From assembly GCF_901933205.1 (NCBI RefSeq), contig NC_044590.1:10443501-10507500 (forward strand): a stretch of DNA of 64,000 nt, read 5' to 3'. Below, piece after piece: positions 50,801-61,489 of the stretch. Each line of letters begins with the position of its first letter. Position 1 is the first letter of the stretch. The notes below the pieces were generated by a model, which was not told the DNA's origin, searched no databases, and saw only the letters and a program-made list of their open reading frames with translations. This DNA comes from Camarhynchus parvulus (Eukaryota; Chordata; Aves; Passeriformes; Thraupidae). Position numbers and translations under genes: made by a program.

Positions 50801-53774
50801 AACAATAACATGGGTGGTGAACAACAACAATAAAGTGAGAAAGTTTCCTTGACTTCAAGATAGACTAGGATCTACAAAAGTGTGAAACAGATTATAGAGA
50901 GTAGTGTAGGTGTATCACTTGGTGAGAAATTTAGAGTTTGGGATTTTTAGTATGTTGTGCATGGAAGGAAGATGGAGGGCACAGGGTGTCATCCTGGGTT
51001 TCTTCTTTGTGCTTCTTCTTCCTCCTTCTTTGTGGGTTTGGGTGGCATTTTGTAATCGGGCAGAAAAGTCTGCATTGAGAGCTCTGTGAGACCAGTTATT
51101 GTGTTAAAAGGGAAAATAATCCAGGTGTCAGTTCTTAATTGGACAGTTTAGTCTTGAAAGACCTTGTACCAAGAGATTGTTGGCCATTTTGTGCCTTCTA
51201 ATGAAAAGCTGCCCAACTCACAGTAGTGAGACTGTTTTACTGATAAGAAATAATAAACACCTGAGTCTGAACATGAACTACTACCTCAAGTGCCTTCAGT
51301 CCAGACCCAGAGAAACCCACAACTGGTACCCCCACAAGTGAGCAGTAGCAGGTGGTGAATGAGAGCTGGTTTTACCTTCGATGTAGTCCTGGGCGATGTA
51401 GCTGTGCTCGTGCAGGATCTCCTCCATGCGGCTCAGCGTGATGGCTGCGAAATGCCCGGGGTACTTGAGCTGCAGCAGGCGCTGCAGGTACACGGCAGCC
51501 TGGCACCCCCCCAGGTTAATGCGCTTGCAGTTCTTGGCATCCAGCCTCAAAAATGCAAACAGACACAGCTCACACTCAGGGAATTCCCAGCAAATCAAAC
51601 AGAGCTCATGCTTTCCCGCCAAAGTGTTTGATTTCTGTTGATGAATATTCACAGATAAGTATTTTAAGGTTCGGTTACCAGAGAATCTAACACACCTGCT
51701 TTTCTCAGGCAACAGCAAAATCACTGCTGTTTCACTATTTGAACTATTTATAACTGCTGGTTCCCTATTTTTTTGTGAAAGGCTCTGTTCTGCTTTAAAA
51801 ACAAGTCAAAATATTAAATAATTTTGCTACAGCAAAGAGATGTTCTGTTCTAACACAGAACACATCTACGGAGATGTTCACTTCTCAGATGGGTAGTGAT
51901 GCTAAAAGTAGCTTTTTAACCTTTGTAACACTTAGTATTTGGACAAGTGTAAACTTTGAAAATTTATTACCAGATCTAATAAAGCCATCTCCTCCAGTAA
52001 GGATTAAAAAAGATTAAAAAAGCAAAAAGAGAAAGTAGAGCAATGTAGCAGAATAACCAAACAGGTAAACTGCAGAAGTCTCACACACAGAGCACTTCCC
52101 TTTGTCCCAAAGCTGCTTTAAAACCTAAATTATGTTTGTTAATGCCCAGTTTCACTTGGAGCACATATCCCCTTCTCCCTTTGAAAGTACACATCAAGGC
52201 ACAATAAACAGCTAAAACACACCGCTTACAAGAGCTGCACTGCTTCAATTCAAAACTCAACACAGCTTAGCAAAATCTGCAGACCTGGTTTTAACTCATC
52301 AGTATAAATTACTACAAGAGTTAACAGTGCAGGGCTGGAGGAAGAGCTATTTGTATCACTTGAAAAGCCAGTGGCTGCACCAGATTTAAGACACTCAGAA
52401 CTCACCTGCCTTCTAAGACTGGCAAAATGTGTGTGCACTGGTACCCTGAGGATATCACCAAACCACTGCAGGGCCAGTTCTGCCTCCTGTTGTGATAAAA
52501 ACTGTACAGGCTGTCCACGCCATAGGATACCTTTGGCACTTGGTAGCATTCAAAGAGGAGCTCAGACATCATTTGTCTTGAGTACAGAGGGTTGCAAACT
52601 GCTTCTGTCAGAACAATTGGGTGATCCACACAGCCCTGGGAGAGACAAGGGGAAAGAACAGTAATAAAGGTATGAAGGGAAAAGCCAGGGTTAGTTATCT
52701 CTTCTTCTTTTTTTTAAGCATCAGCAAAACCTCCTCCAAAATGGGCTTGAGAAAGCACTTTATGTGCAGGGTATTAATCATGAAAGTTAAATCATATCTA
52801 GTGTTTAAGGGGGTAAAAAATGTTAATGCTAATTCAATCAAAGAATAAACTCAATGATGAAGGAGAATGGACTTTTAAAGGCATATATAAATTATCAAAA
52901 ATGTAAGTAACCAAAATCCATGCAATTATTAAAAATCTAAGCAACTAAAACCCACGCAATGAGGAGGTGAGTGAAAACCAGTGGAAGTTTATTTCCACTC
53001 CGGGTAAAGCTTTCAAACTGGTGTTGTCATTGGTAAAGGGCACCATGGTCTGAGAAGCAGCTGTGTTGAGAATAGAGCAACTCTCAACACATCTGGGTAT
53101 GCAGGTGGTCAGTAAACACTCCTAATAAGAGCATTACCCAGCAGTAAATTTAGGGGAGTACGCTGAGATTAGATATTAAGAAAAGACTCCTCCGTGTGAG
53201 GGTGGTGAGGCGTTGGCACAGGCTGCTCAGGGAAGTTGTGGCTGCCCATCCCGAAGTGTCCTGGCCACGGCAATCTGAGCAACCTGGTCCAGGGGAAGCT
53301 GTCCATGCCCACGGCCGGGGGTACAGCGCGGTCCCTTCCAACCCGAACCATGCCGGGATCCACGGGCGGCTCCGCCCGGCCCGCCCGTACCTGCGAGGAG
53401 ACGCCGAGGCGCTGGAAGACGTGGTCCAGGAGCAGCTCCTGCAGCTCCAGCTGGACGGGCACGTTGCGGTCGAAGGGCGAGCGCAGCAGCCAGCGCAGGG
53501 GCTCGGGGCTGCCCAGGTCGTTCCCCACCTGCGTCTCTGCGCCGGCCCCGCCGCGGGCCCCGCGGCTCCGCGCCGCCAGCGAGCGGAACCGCAGCAGCGG
53601 CTCGGCGGGCACGGAGGGGTCGGGGCAGGCCCATCCCGCCCGCGTCTGGAAGGAGCCGTTGTCGATGACCAGCGGCACCGGCTGCGGGCTCCGCACGGCC
53701 GCGCTCGGCTCCAGCACCGGGTCCGGGGCCCAGCGCGCGTCCCGGAACGCGAACACCCGCGTGGGCGCCGCCAT
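44840..53774 (-). CDS. ACTR5: ACTR5, actin-related protein 5 (INO80 complex subunit), nine coding exons, 608 aa
   Basis: ARP5 is a nuclear actin-related subunit of the INO80 remodeller, acting with INO80C in nucleosome sliding and DNA repair. Coding exons on the minus strand: 53774-53391, 52635-52406, 51545-51376, 50005-49788, 49462-49280, 47322-47200, 46683-46544, 45675-45543, 45085-44840. All introns are GT...AG and phases match, giving 1,827 nt including TAG, close to the human length as I know it. The start (GCCATGG context) lies in a CpG island. Residues 36-49 carry the actin phosphate-loop motif [14 protein letters not shown]. Exon 4 holds a charged coiled coil (about 288-332) that inserts into the actin fold. 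Exons 5-6 add an acidic insert. Exon 8 has LTGGNT (498-503), the second nucleotide-binding loop. Exon 9 ends with [12 protein letters not shown] and a low-complexity tail. Exon 1 is GC-rich, as expected. Neighbouring introns contain CR1 and LTR insertions but no exon is broken. Confidence 0.96.
46685..46731. repeat. 45-nt block next to the ACTR5 exon 7 acceptor, repeated at 50764-50808
   Basis: The sequences 46687-46731 and 50764-50808 agree at 41 of 45 positions in the same orientation (shared words AGTGGGGAATTAT and TTAAAGAACAATAA). The first copy is the pyrimidine-rich end of intron 6 on the minus strand, stopping at the AG before exon 7. The second lies in intron 3, just beside LTR copy I. 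Confidence 0.8.
48482..48665 (-). mobile_element. CR1 LINE 3' fragment in ACTR5 intron 5 (antisense on plus strand)
   Basis: The plus strand begins AATCATAGAATCATGGAATG, the hallmark complement of the CR1 3' terminal octamers, followed by GGTTTAGGTTGGAAGGGACC and CCACCCCCTGCCATGAGCAG. The element therefore runs in the same sense as ACTR5. It is 5'-truncated and non-coding. Confidence 0.9.
50836..51298 (+). mobile_element. Family-3 LTR (copy I) in ACTR5 intron 3
   Basis: Matches copy H in order and over about 460 bp, ending CAAGTGCCTTCA about 80 bp from exon 3. Landmarks are GATGGAGGGCACAGGGTGTC, the poly-A word GATAAGAAATAATAAACACC and TG...CA ends. It is antisense to ACTR5. Ends are set by the limits of similarity only. 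Confidence 0.7.
53150..53350 (+). mobile_element. CR1 LINE 3' fragment in ACTR5 intron 1
   Basis: Reads in CR1 sense: AGAAAAGACTCCTCCGTGTG, GGCTGCTCAGGGAAGTTGTGG, GAGCAACCTGGTCCAGGGGA, ending GGTCCCTTCCAACCCGAACC. It stops about 40 bp from the exon 1 donor. An open frame reading from ACTR5 exon 1 into it is not coding. Confidence 0.85.
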
Positions 53775-53860
53775 GGCGGGCGCGCCTCCCGCCCGCGTCC
53801 GGCCGGCAACCCGGGCCCGATCCAGGGTTCCGGGGCGCCGCTGCTCTGAGGCGCGGGGTC
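53391..53860. promoter_or_regulatory. CpG island at the ACTR5 5' end
   Basis: Dense CpG over coding exon 1 and about 90 bp upstream, with no TATA box seen. The high-CpG zone stops abruptly on both sides at transposon-derived sequence: a CR1 3' end below about 53345 and an LTR-like fragment above about 53860. Confidence 0.75.
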
Positions 53861-53955
53861 TTGAGATAATCGAGATAATCTTAAACGGGTGTGCTCCGTA
53901 ATGTGAGGGCTTTGTGTGCTTCCAAGGAGAGGAGACCTAACCGCTGGGACAGGGA
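53860..53955 (+). mobile_element. LTR 5' fragment just upstream of ACTR5
   Basis: Aligns with the first ~115 bp of the LTR-like element at 55199. Shared words include ATCTTAAA, CTTTGTRTGCTT, AGGAGACCT and a TGG-ACAGG-AGCAG series, with many substitutions. It abuts the CpG island and is followed by a CR1 fragment. Confidence 0.55.
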
Positions 53956-53974
53956 GCAGCCAACACTGCTCAAA

Positions 53975-54516
53975 ATCATAGAATGGGTCTTAAAAGAGCT
54001 CATTCCACCCCCTGCCATGGCAGGGACACCTTCCACCGTCCCAGCGTGCTCCAAGCCCCGTCCAGCCTGGCCTTGGGCACTGCCAGGGATCCAGGGGCAG
54101 CCACAGCTGCTCTGGGCACCCTGTGCCAGGGCCTCACAGTAAAAAAATGTCTTCCTGATATTGAACCTACATTTCCCCTCTCAATTTGTAGCATTCCGCC
54201 TTGTGCTGTCACTGCAGCTCCTGAGGAAGAATCACGGCCCAGCTTCCCTGTAGCTCCTTCACCCACTGGAAATGTGCCATGAGGCCTGCACACACCTTCT
54301 CCTCTCCAGGCTGGACAGCCCCAGCTCTCTGGCCTGTCTAGAGGTGCTCCAGGGCCCTCAGAGCGTTGTGGCCTCCCCAGGACCTGCTCCAGCAGCTCCA
54401 TGTCCATCTGCTGCTGCAGACACCACAACTGTGCCCAGTGTGTGAGGTGGGGTCTCACCTGAGCAGAGCATAGGGGACAGTTGTCTGCTCTGACCTGCTG
54501 GCATCCCTTACAGCAT
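53975..54516 (-). mobile_element. CR1 LINE fragment (antisense), longer 3' portion
   Basis: Begins AATCATAGAATGGGTCTTAA on the plus strand, then CCACCCCCTGCCATGGCAGG, GGGCAGCCACAGCTGCTCTG and further CR1 3' UTR and tail-coding sequence (AGGTGGGGTCTCACCTGAGC). A second CR1 begins directly after it. Confidence 0.85.
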
Positions 54517-55198
54517 CATCTGGGTTGGAAAATGCTTCTGAGATCAACAAGTCCAGCCTATGACCTAAGACAACCATGTCAACAGACCAGAGCCTCATCC
54601 AGCCTGTCACAGACATATTTTCTTAAAAATCCTTTTGCTAGGATCTTTTCTCCTGAGAAGCTGGGGAGCTTCAGCTTCTCCATGTTTTGCTGCTTTGGAA
54701 TGTGATTTGGAGAATTGTTTACCCAGCATGTGCATTGTTTTTACTTAATGACCAATGACAGCCACCTGTGTCGAGGCTGTGAGCAGCCACAAGATTTTAT
54801 TATTCATTCCTTTCCTTTCTAGCTTTCTGATGTCTCCTTTCTCTTTCTTTAGTATAGTTTTAGTATACAATTTTCTTTTAATATAATATATATCATAAAA
54901 TAATAAATCAGCCTTCTGAAACATGAAGTCAAGATTGTCATCTCTTCCGTCATCCTGGGACCCTCAAACACCACCACACCAGCCCTGGATATTGTCCTTC
55001 CTGAGCTGAGGAACCCAGAACTGGGCACAAGAGCCAAGGTGACCCTCTCTAGTGCCAGCACAGGGCAGGAATCACTTTCCTGGTCCTGCTGGCCACAGTG
55101 TTCCTGAGACAGGCCAGGGTGCCATGGACTTTGTTGGGCCCCAGGGCACAGCTGGCTCATGTTCAGCCACTGCCCACCAGCACCCCCAGGGTGGAACC
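54517..55198 (-). mobile_element. Second CR1 LINE fragment (antisense), split by LTR copy E
   Basis: The plus strand starts ATCTGGGTTGGAAAATGCTT, a CR1 3' end. The element resumes after the LTR with CCTGGTCCTGCTGGCCACAG and GGCTCATGTTCAGCCACTGC, both familiar CR1 words. The LTR at 54605-54978 with its CCAGCC duplication interrupts it. Confidence 0.75.
54605..54978 (+). mobile_element. Solo LTR copy E (family-1 ends, mosaic middle) with 6-bp target-site duplication
   Basis: A 374-bp LTR flanked by CCAGCC at 54599-54604 and 54979-54984. It starts TGTCACAGACATATTTTC and ends ACACCACCACA like family 1. However, its U3 centre (GATTTGGAGAATTGTTTACC) resembles family 2 (GTTTGGAGATTGTTTACCC) more than copies A-D. 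Confidence 0.9.
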
Positions 55199-55698
55199 TG
55201 TCAGGATTATCTTAAATTGGGACGTTCTTTGATGTAAGACCTTTGTATGCTTTCAAGCCTAATGAGCAAAAAAGGAGACCTGATCAGTGGAACAGGCAGC
55301 AGGATCATCTCTTAGACAAGGGCATCCTGAAGCTAACGAGCTTTAAGGATGTAGCAAATGAAAATGTTGATGTATGTCTATCTATCTATTGCTAAGTTGG
55401 CAAAATACTCAAGGTCCATGTGTCCTAGAGCTCAATATATTCATTATAATGCTAAAAAGACCCTTGCCCTGAGAACGCCCAGAAATTGCTGGGTTGATGT
55501 AACTTGCATGGAACTTACTAAGCAGTCCTAACTTCCAAGAGGGGCTGTGCTTGGAAATTCACTAACTCTGAATTTCTGTGTGCAAATAATGGCAGGGAAA
55601 GTCCATGGGGGTGTGCTGGATTTCTGAAGTACCAAGCTGGGGCAGCTCTGAAATAAACCATGTCTCTCTCCAGTGTGTCATTATTGGCTTGTTGCACA
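55199..55698 (+). mobile_element. LTR-like element between ACTR5 and ADIG
   Basis: Starts TGTCAGGATTATCTTAAATT. Near the 3' end it has CTGAAATAAACCATGTCTC (poly-A signal) and GTGTCATTATTGGCTTGTTGCACA, the layout of an R-U5 region. A truncated relative lies at 53860. No target-site duplication is seen, so the ends are provisional. Confidence 0.5.
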
Positions 55699-57180
55699 CC
55701 AGGTAACAAATCCAATTTTGTGGGTACAACCATCAGCCTGGGGCTGGGCTGTACCCCTGCTCCCCTTCACACAGGGCCCCCTGCCCTTTAAATTTGGGCT
55801 GAGAAACCTCCCCAGTGGCTGTGGCTTGTGTGGAGGTGAAACCCCAGAGCCCTGGGCCGTGCCTCTTGCCCAGGAGGTCTCAGCCCAGGCATCTGCCACT
55901 CCTGTGCCACCTGCCTGGGGCTGGGGAAGACCTTTCCCCCTTATTTCACCCCCATTCCCTGGGGAGAAGGGGTTCCAGGGTGGGATCCATCCTGCCATGG
56001 CAACAAGGATGTCCCAGGCTGGCTCAGCTCAGCAAGAGCCAGCATGGACTCCAAGGGCTGCCCGTGATGTGACTGAGACACAATTCATCATTAAAATTAA
56101 ACAGATCACAGCTTCAGCTCCTTTCCATCCCTCTCAGCACTGCAGACAAACTGTCAACAGCCTGATTTCCAGAGGTGCCCCCAACCTGCCACCCCCACTG
56201 TGTGAAATGGAGACTCAAATATTGAGCATCCTTGAAGCTCAGGGCTTTAATGGCTTTTCTCACTTGTTTACCCAATGCACAGAGCAGGGCTAATAGCTTT
56301 CTTTTATCATGCAAAGGTGTTATTAATGTGAATTAATAAGAATTTGCAGAGTTCATTTAGATCTTGGGATTAAAAAGGCTCATTTCAAGGGGCTGTTACT
56401 ACATAAAAACAAACACACGCTCACAAGCAAGAGCATTAAATGCAGGCAATCATTTGCAACGTGCATTTTCATCACTGCTGTCTTCTCCTGAGAGCTACAC
56501 AAACAATCTAGTCAAACAACCCTCTGTGAGGTAAGCAATAGATTATGGCTTTATTTTATTGAAGAAGAAACCCCCAGCATGATGAATATCAAGTTATTAA
56601 GTCCATATCTGGTTCCTTCTTTGATCATTGCTGAATTCCTTTACTCCTAAGCAATGCTTTTATAGACACACATCCTATGAAATGTGCTAGTTGCCTTTCT
56701 TGGAGGGAAGGGAGACAGAAGGGCAGTTAAAATATAAAGGTTTATTTCCCTAAAGGATTAACTAATAGATGAGGATATACAGAGTAGGCTAAAAATAGAG
56801 TCTATATGGGACATATTTGTGCTCTGCATTGAGTAAGAGCCCAGGAGAAGAATGTTGTAGCTGCTCATCCTCTACACCTCTCTGGAAGCTTAAGTCTGTT
56901 TTATTTTCAAGAGCAACCTTGTCTACTCAGTCTCAAAGTGGCCAAAGCCCTTGGTTACCTCCCCTGTATCCAAAGAACTATAACAACAGTTTTAACATAA
57001 GCCTGGAAAGCTTCCTAACCTGTATTTATCCTCTAAATAGAAGCTGAAGAACACATCTGACTCGATTGGCCTTTCTCAGTTGCTCTTATCCCCTATTAAT
57101 CCCTGCTGCTCCCTCCCCAGCACGGGGCTGTCCCCTTTGCTGATTTACCACTCCTCTCCTGTGACCACCAGCGCTGCAAA
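55699..57180. other. Gene-free sequence upstream of ADIG
   Basis: The first part (to about 56.3 kb) is moderately GC-rich and has open frames without family features; the rest is unique-looking AT-leaning sequence. I see no exon, and in particular nothing resembling SLC32A1, which lies upstream of ACTR5 in mammals. Confidence 0.4.
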
Positions 57181-57185
57181 GAGAG

Positions 57186-57196
57186 TTATTAAAAGG
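57186..57196 (+). promoter_or_regulatory. Candidate TATA box of ADIG
   Basis: TTATTAAAAGG lies 57-67 bp before the ADIG start codon, suitable for a 5' UTR of a few tens of bases. There is no CpG island here, as expected for a tissue-restricted gene. Confidence 0.4.
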
Positions 57197-57252
57197 TGTT
57201 AGAAAGGGGAGCACTCGGGCTGTTCTAAACTTAGAGTAACCTGAAGCAAGCC

Positions 57253-60200
57253 ATGAGGTATCCCCTGGTTCCTCTGGTGAACGAGCTGACCTTTCCTCTG
57301 CTTTTCTTCTGGTTCTGCTTGCCCTTTGTCATGCTGCTGATCATCGCCATTATCTGGCTGCAGCTGCTGCTTAATGAAGGTAAGTTGGGCAGTTGATCAG
57401 GTAAAATGCTGCTGCATAAAGTTAACTTCCTCTTTAAAGCACTCTGCTGGCTATTTTTAGGTTCATGCCACTTGTCACAGGAGGCAGCTAAAGGTTTGTT
57501 AGTATTGGTGGTAGCATATAGAAAAACCAAACAAATTATTATGTTTTTCTGTCAAAAATGCTTATAAGACAATCAAGCTGCTACTTACCCTTCTTGTGCT
57601 CTCCCTTTTTCTCAGTGGTAATTTGATTTAAAAAGGACAAAGGACAAGTAATTTTTGTAGGTTTCTATTTCAAAAATCTCCCAGAAAACAAGCTTAATCC
57701 TCCAAATCTGTGCACTTTAAATTCTGGCCTCACAGTTCTCTTGCACCTCTCCTTTTTGGAAAGGCATAGAGGGTTTTATTGGGGGAGCTGGTAAGGAATT
57801 CTTTCATGCTGAGGTTGATAGAAAGTTTTGAAGGGAGCAAGACATACATTTTCATTTATTTATGTATTTTTCCAGTTTGTTTTTCCAATCCATCCCTGAT
57901 TCTTTCTTCTAACGTGTCAGTAACCAATAACAGGCTTTGGTTTAGACTAATAATAAGCTTGTTGTTGCACTAGTGAGGATAAAGCCTTGCTACTGTGTTC
58001 TAATGCTGGAGAAAAAAAAAATCTAATCCCAGATGAGGAAGTTCAAAATCAGTGACAAAATATCTATTTTACATAGCTGTGCCACATCCTTACACTGAAG
58101 TTGAGTGCTCAGGCTTTTGTCTGGACAGAGTAATTCTCTTGATGTTTTGAAGGAGATATTTCAGGTTATTCTTGCTACATTTACATTCACAATTTCTGGC
58201 CTGTAGTGACCGCTCTTAGCACCAGGCCTCCGACTGTTTCCACAAATGCTCTAAATTACTTTTTAACCAATAAGACTAGACACATCACTAAATTTTTACA
58301 TACCAGCATATTTACAGAATAAGACATTAAAGCTTTTCTCAGTTATAAAAATAAAAGTACTCTTTTTAATAACTTCCTAACTAATTCAGTCATATCCACT
58401 TCCTCTATGCTAGTTTACAACAAGCACAATTAAAAAGGTAATGCTTCAGCTTCTCCTTTAATAAAATTGCTGGTTAAGAGCTAATTAGTTAAAATTAAAC
58501 ACTTGTAAAGGCCTTTTATTGTCTAGTTTGGTTTGAAAATCCTTTATTTCAGCTGGAAAAAGTTCAGAGGAACCTAGTCCAGCTCCTAGATGGGATGTGC
58601 AAATCTTGCAGCCGTGGGAAAAAAAGTCACATACAGGTGTTTTACATGTTCTTTTTAAACCTGCTTCTAGCACAGATGCCCAGCACAGAAAAGATTGAGA
58701 AAGAATCTCCTGATGAGCCTGAATCTGATTCTGAAGATGAAATAACAGAGGAAGACAACCAGAGTGATGAATCCAGTACAGAGATGCAAGAGTTGTCACA
58801 ATCCAGTGGAGCTGTAGGAAGACTGAGGCCCAAGCCTGCTTATCTGAGCTCAAATCCTAAAAGCCAAAATCTCCTTGCTGTGACCTTGAACAGCTGGTCC
58901 CAGAGGCAGAAGAGAAGATATTCCTGTGCTGAAAATAGCATTTTCTACAACATCCTGATGGTGAGTAGTGGGGCCAGGCTGCCTCCTTTCATATCCACTG
59001 CTTTTGTGCCTCAGCTCTGAATTTTTTCACCTCTGCCCGACTCAGAGGCCTCTTGGGCAAGACAAAGCTCCAAGATTTCAACCAGGTTTCTGCCTGGTTA
59101 ATAACTAACAGGAGATTTTATTTTCTGCCTTCCCTATTTGTGGTGACTCCTGTTGTAGACGAGGTAAAGGCAACACAAAATTGTGCAGAATGACTATCAT
59201 GAATATGTGTGTGTGTGTATATATTTCAAGGTACATATGCATATTTTAAAAGTCCTTGAGAAGTGCATTTAAAATGGCAAAATTTGCCACTTATTCATCT
59301 AAGATAAGAAGTTTAGCTCAACCACGTGTAAGAACTCTCCGGGTATTTATGACTGGTACTGTGTACTTTAAAAAGTTGCTTCAGATTTCTTACAGTGGAG
59401 CACGTGACTGTAAATAAGATGAATTTCACTTGCTCAATAAGAACTGAGGCCAGAAGTCTCTTTGCAAACACAGCAGCCCTAATCCTTTTAGGCTTTACAC
59501 AAATCCCAAACGATAAATTTCAAGCAGTGGAAGAGCTTCATGTCTTGTGTGTCCTCTTTTTCCCTGTGGCTTGCACTGTCTGTTCCTTTGCAGAAGGGGC
59601 TCACAAGGGAAAGCTGCTCTGTGCCTCCACTGTCACTATTCCCACTCCTGTCTGCTCAGTTACATTGCTGGGAGTTTTGAATTGCAGCAATTGAGGTACT
59701 CACTCACGTTTCCTTCCACCAGTTCTGCTGGAGTGCACACCTTGCTTAGGCTGGACTAGCCAAGCATTGGAATCATCTTAACCTGGTGCAGTTTTTTGAC
59801 TAACACACCCTGAAGCTGAGCTTTAGCATGCCATCAACAATACCTCAGTTGAAAAGCATTTTTAAGACCATTAACACCACCAAGGTGGTTCCAAATAAGT
59901 GTAGTAACAATTTATTTAACATTCATTAATTTCCTAGTTTTTTCAAAAGCTAACAGTGCTAACAATGAGCTTGGTCTTGTCTAGGGTAGCATTTAGTGCT
60001 CCTAGAATTCCTCTTATGTACAACTACTGACTTGAACACAGCAGCTTGAACTTGTCTTTTGTAGGACATAACATTTGTTGGTTTTGTTGGGTGGGTGAGG
60101 GAAGAGAACAAGCACTGGTGGCTGCAAAATCCTGCTGAAAATGGAACCTCTTCCAAAGACATCATTGCAGTGACAATTCAGTTCTTCCTTTTCTTCCCCA

Positions 60201-60450
60201 GCTGCTGTGCTCCTTGCTGTCTTCTCTCACCTGGAATTTTGTCTGCCTGTTGCTCCAGACCTTTAACATCCTGAGGACTCTGCTGCTGCCATCCTATCTG
60301 GTTACCTATGTGTCTCAGCTGTCCACTTTGCTGGGTGAAAGAGCTGGCAAAATCCTGGGCTCCCTGAGTCTGGAGAGCAGAGGATTGCTGCTTTCAGTCC
60401 TGGGGAGGAAACTGCAGCTGAGCCAGGCTCAGAGAACCACCTCAGGGTGA
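57253..60450 (+). CDS. ADIG: Adipogenin (ADIG), three coding exons, extended 221-aa form
   Basis: Adipogenin is a small membrane protein of fat cells, reported in mammals to promote adipogenesis and to bind the lipid-droplet protein seipin. Exons are 57253-57379, 58671-58960 and 60202-60450, with introns GTAAGT...CTTCTAG and GTGAGT...CCCCAG. Phases match (127+290+249 nt) to a TGA at 60448. The N-terminus, MRYPLVPLVNELTFPLLFFW, aligns almost residue for residue with mammalian adipogenin and forms a transmembrane helix (about 14-41). Exon 2 (residues 43-139) is a strongly acidic stretch (about 48-80, with ESDSEDEITEEDNQSDESS) followed by a basic segment with QRQKRR. Exon 3 (140-221) adds a long hydrophobic region (about 134-180) interrupted by LRTLLLPSY, which could be a hairpin or second membrane segment, then an amphipathic tail. 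Mammalian ADIG is only about 80 residues and lacks this C-terminal part. A poly-A signal AATAAA is at 60723. Exon 1 identity is firm; downstream exons rest on splice signals and frame. Confidence 0.78.
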
Positions 60451-60722
60451 GAGCAAAGCAGGGAGTCCCATGGCAATCCGGGTCAGCATTGGTGACAGCC
60501 ACTGCAGCATGGCAGAGGGAGGGGAATTCTCTGAAAAAGAAACCCACTCCAGACTAAGCACCTACTCAGCTCACCACAGCTGCTTTCAGAGTGTTGACTG
60601 CCTAAATGTGAAATGGATGACAGCTGCCAATTTCTTGAGGGATAAGCTCCTTTTTACAAGGACCAAGCACTCCACCAGCACCAGTGATTGTTTCTGCTCA
60701 CCAACACTAATCTTTGATTCCA

Positions 60723-60728
60723 AATAAA
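60723..60728 (+). terminator. Candidate ADIG polyadenylation signal
   Basis: AATAAA (followed by a second overlapping TAAATAAG) lies 273 bp after the ADIG stop codon, giving a short 3' UTR. Confidence 0.55.
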
Positions 60729-61489
60729 TAAGATCAAGGCAATCTCTCTCTGTAGTAGTTCTTACTGGATTTTAAATGCAACACAGCCATAGGATTATTA
60801 TACTCATAGTTCAATTAACACTTTTCTCATCTGCATCATGTCAAGTCTCAAAGTAGGAAACGGCTTTTCAACACCCCGGTCTAAGAAATGAAGCAGACCT
60901 ACCTCCAATTAACAAGAAATAATTAAGCCCTCAGCAGATCCTGAGCATGCATGTCCCTGATTTCCGTTCAGGCTTTGTTTTCCAGCACAGCTGGCAGGCT
61001 GATGTAAGGTAGATTACAGCCTAGAGAGGCACTCACAACAGCTCGATTTAACCAGTTATTGGAACCGCAAGGAGGGCGAGGAGCCTGTGATGAGCCATCT
61101 TTTTGTAGCCTAAGGGTTTATCGAGGTGCTGGGTTTGAACAGAACAGCTGTGTGCTCTTGTGTTGATGCACACGTCCAACACACTGTTTTGTTTTCAAGA
61201 GGATCTGAATTACAAAGTAATTCAATGAGCGCGCCGCCGCTTGTGGGAATCATTGTTTCTGCTGCCCGTGTGCGGTGCCTGCCTCTCCAGAGCCTTACAC
61301 GGGCACGCTGTGCAGCACCAGCCCGCAAAAATGATGAAACCTGCCCTGCTTGTATTTGCTTTTCCCACCCCATCCCCTGAGCCCCGCGTGGCCAAATATT
61401 TGTCCATGCACTTAAATAAAACTTGTTTGCCCGCATCTTTATTTTCGAGGCTCCTTTCTTTAGAAAGAAAACACAAAAGGAAAAGAAAA

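Noticed and set aside
55673..56293. 206-codon plus-strand open frame upstream of ADIG
   Set aside because: It begins inside an LTR-like 3' end, is compositionally ordinary and has no recognisable domain or conserved start.
59395..59694. 99-codon open frame in ADIG intron 2
   Set aside because: No matching splice sites or features, and the in-frame three-exon model explains the gene without it.
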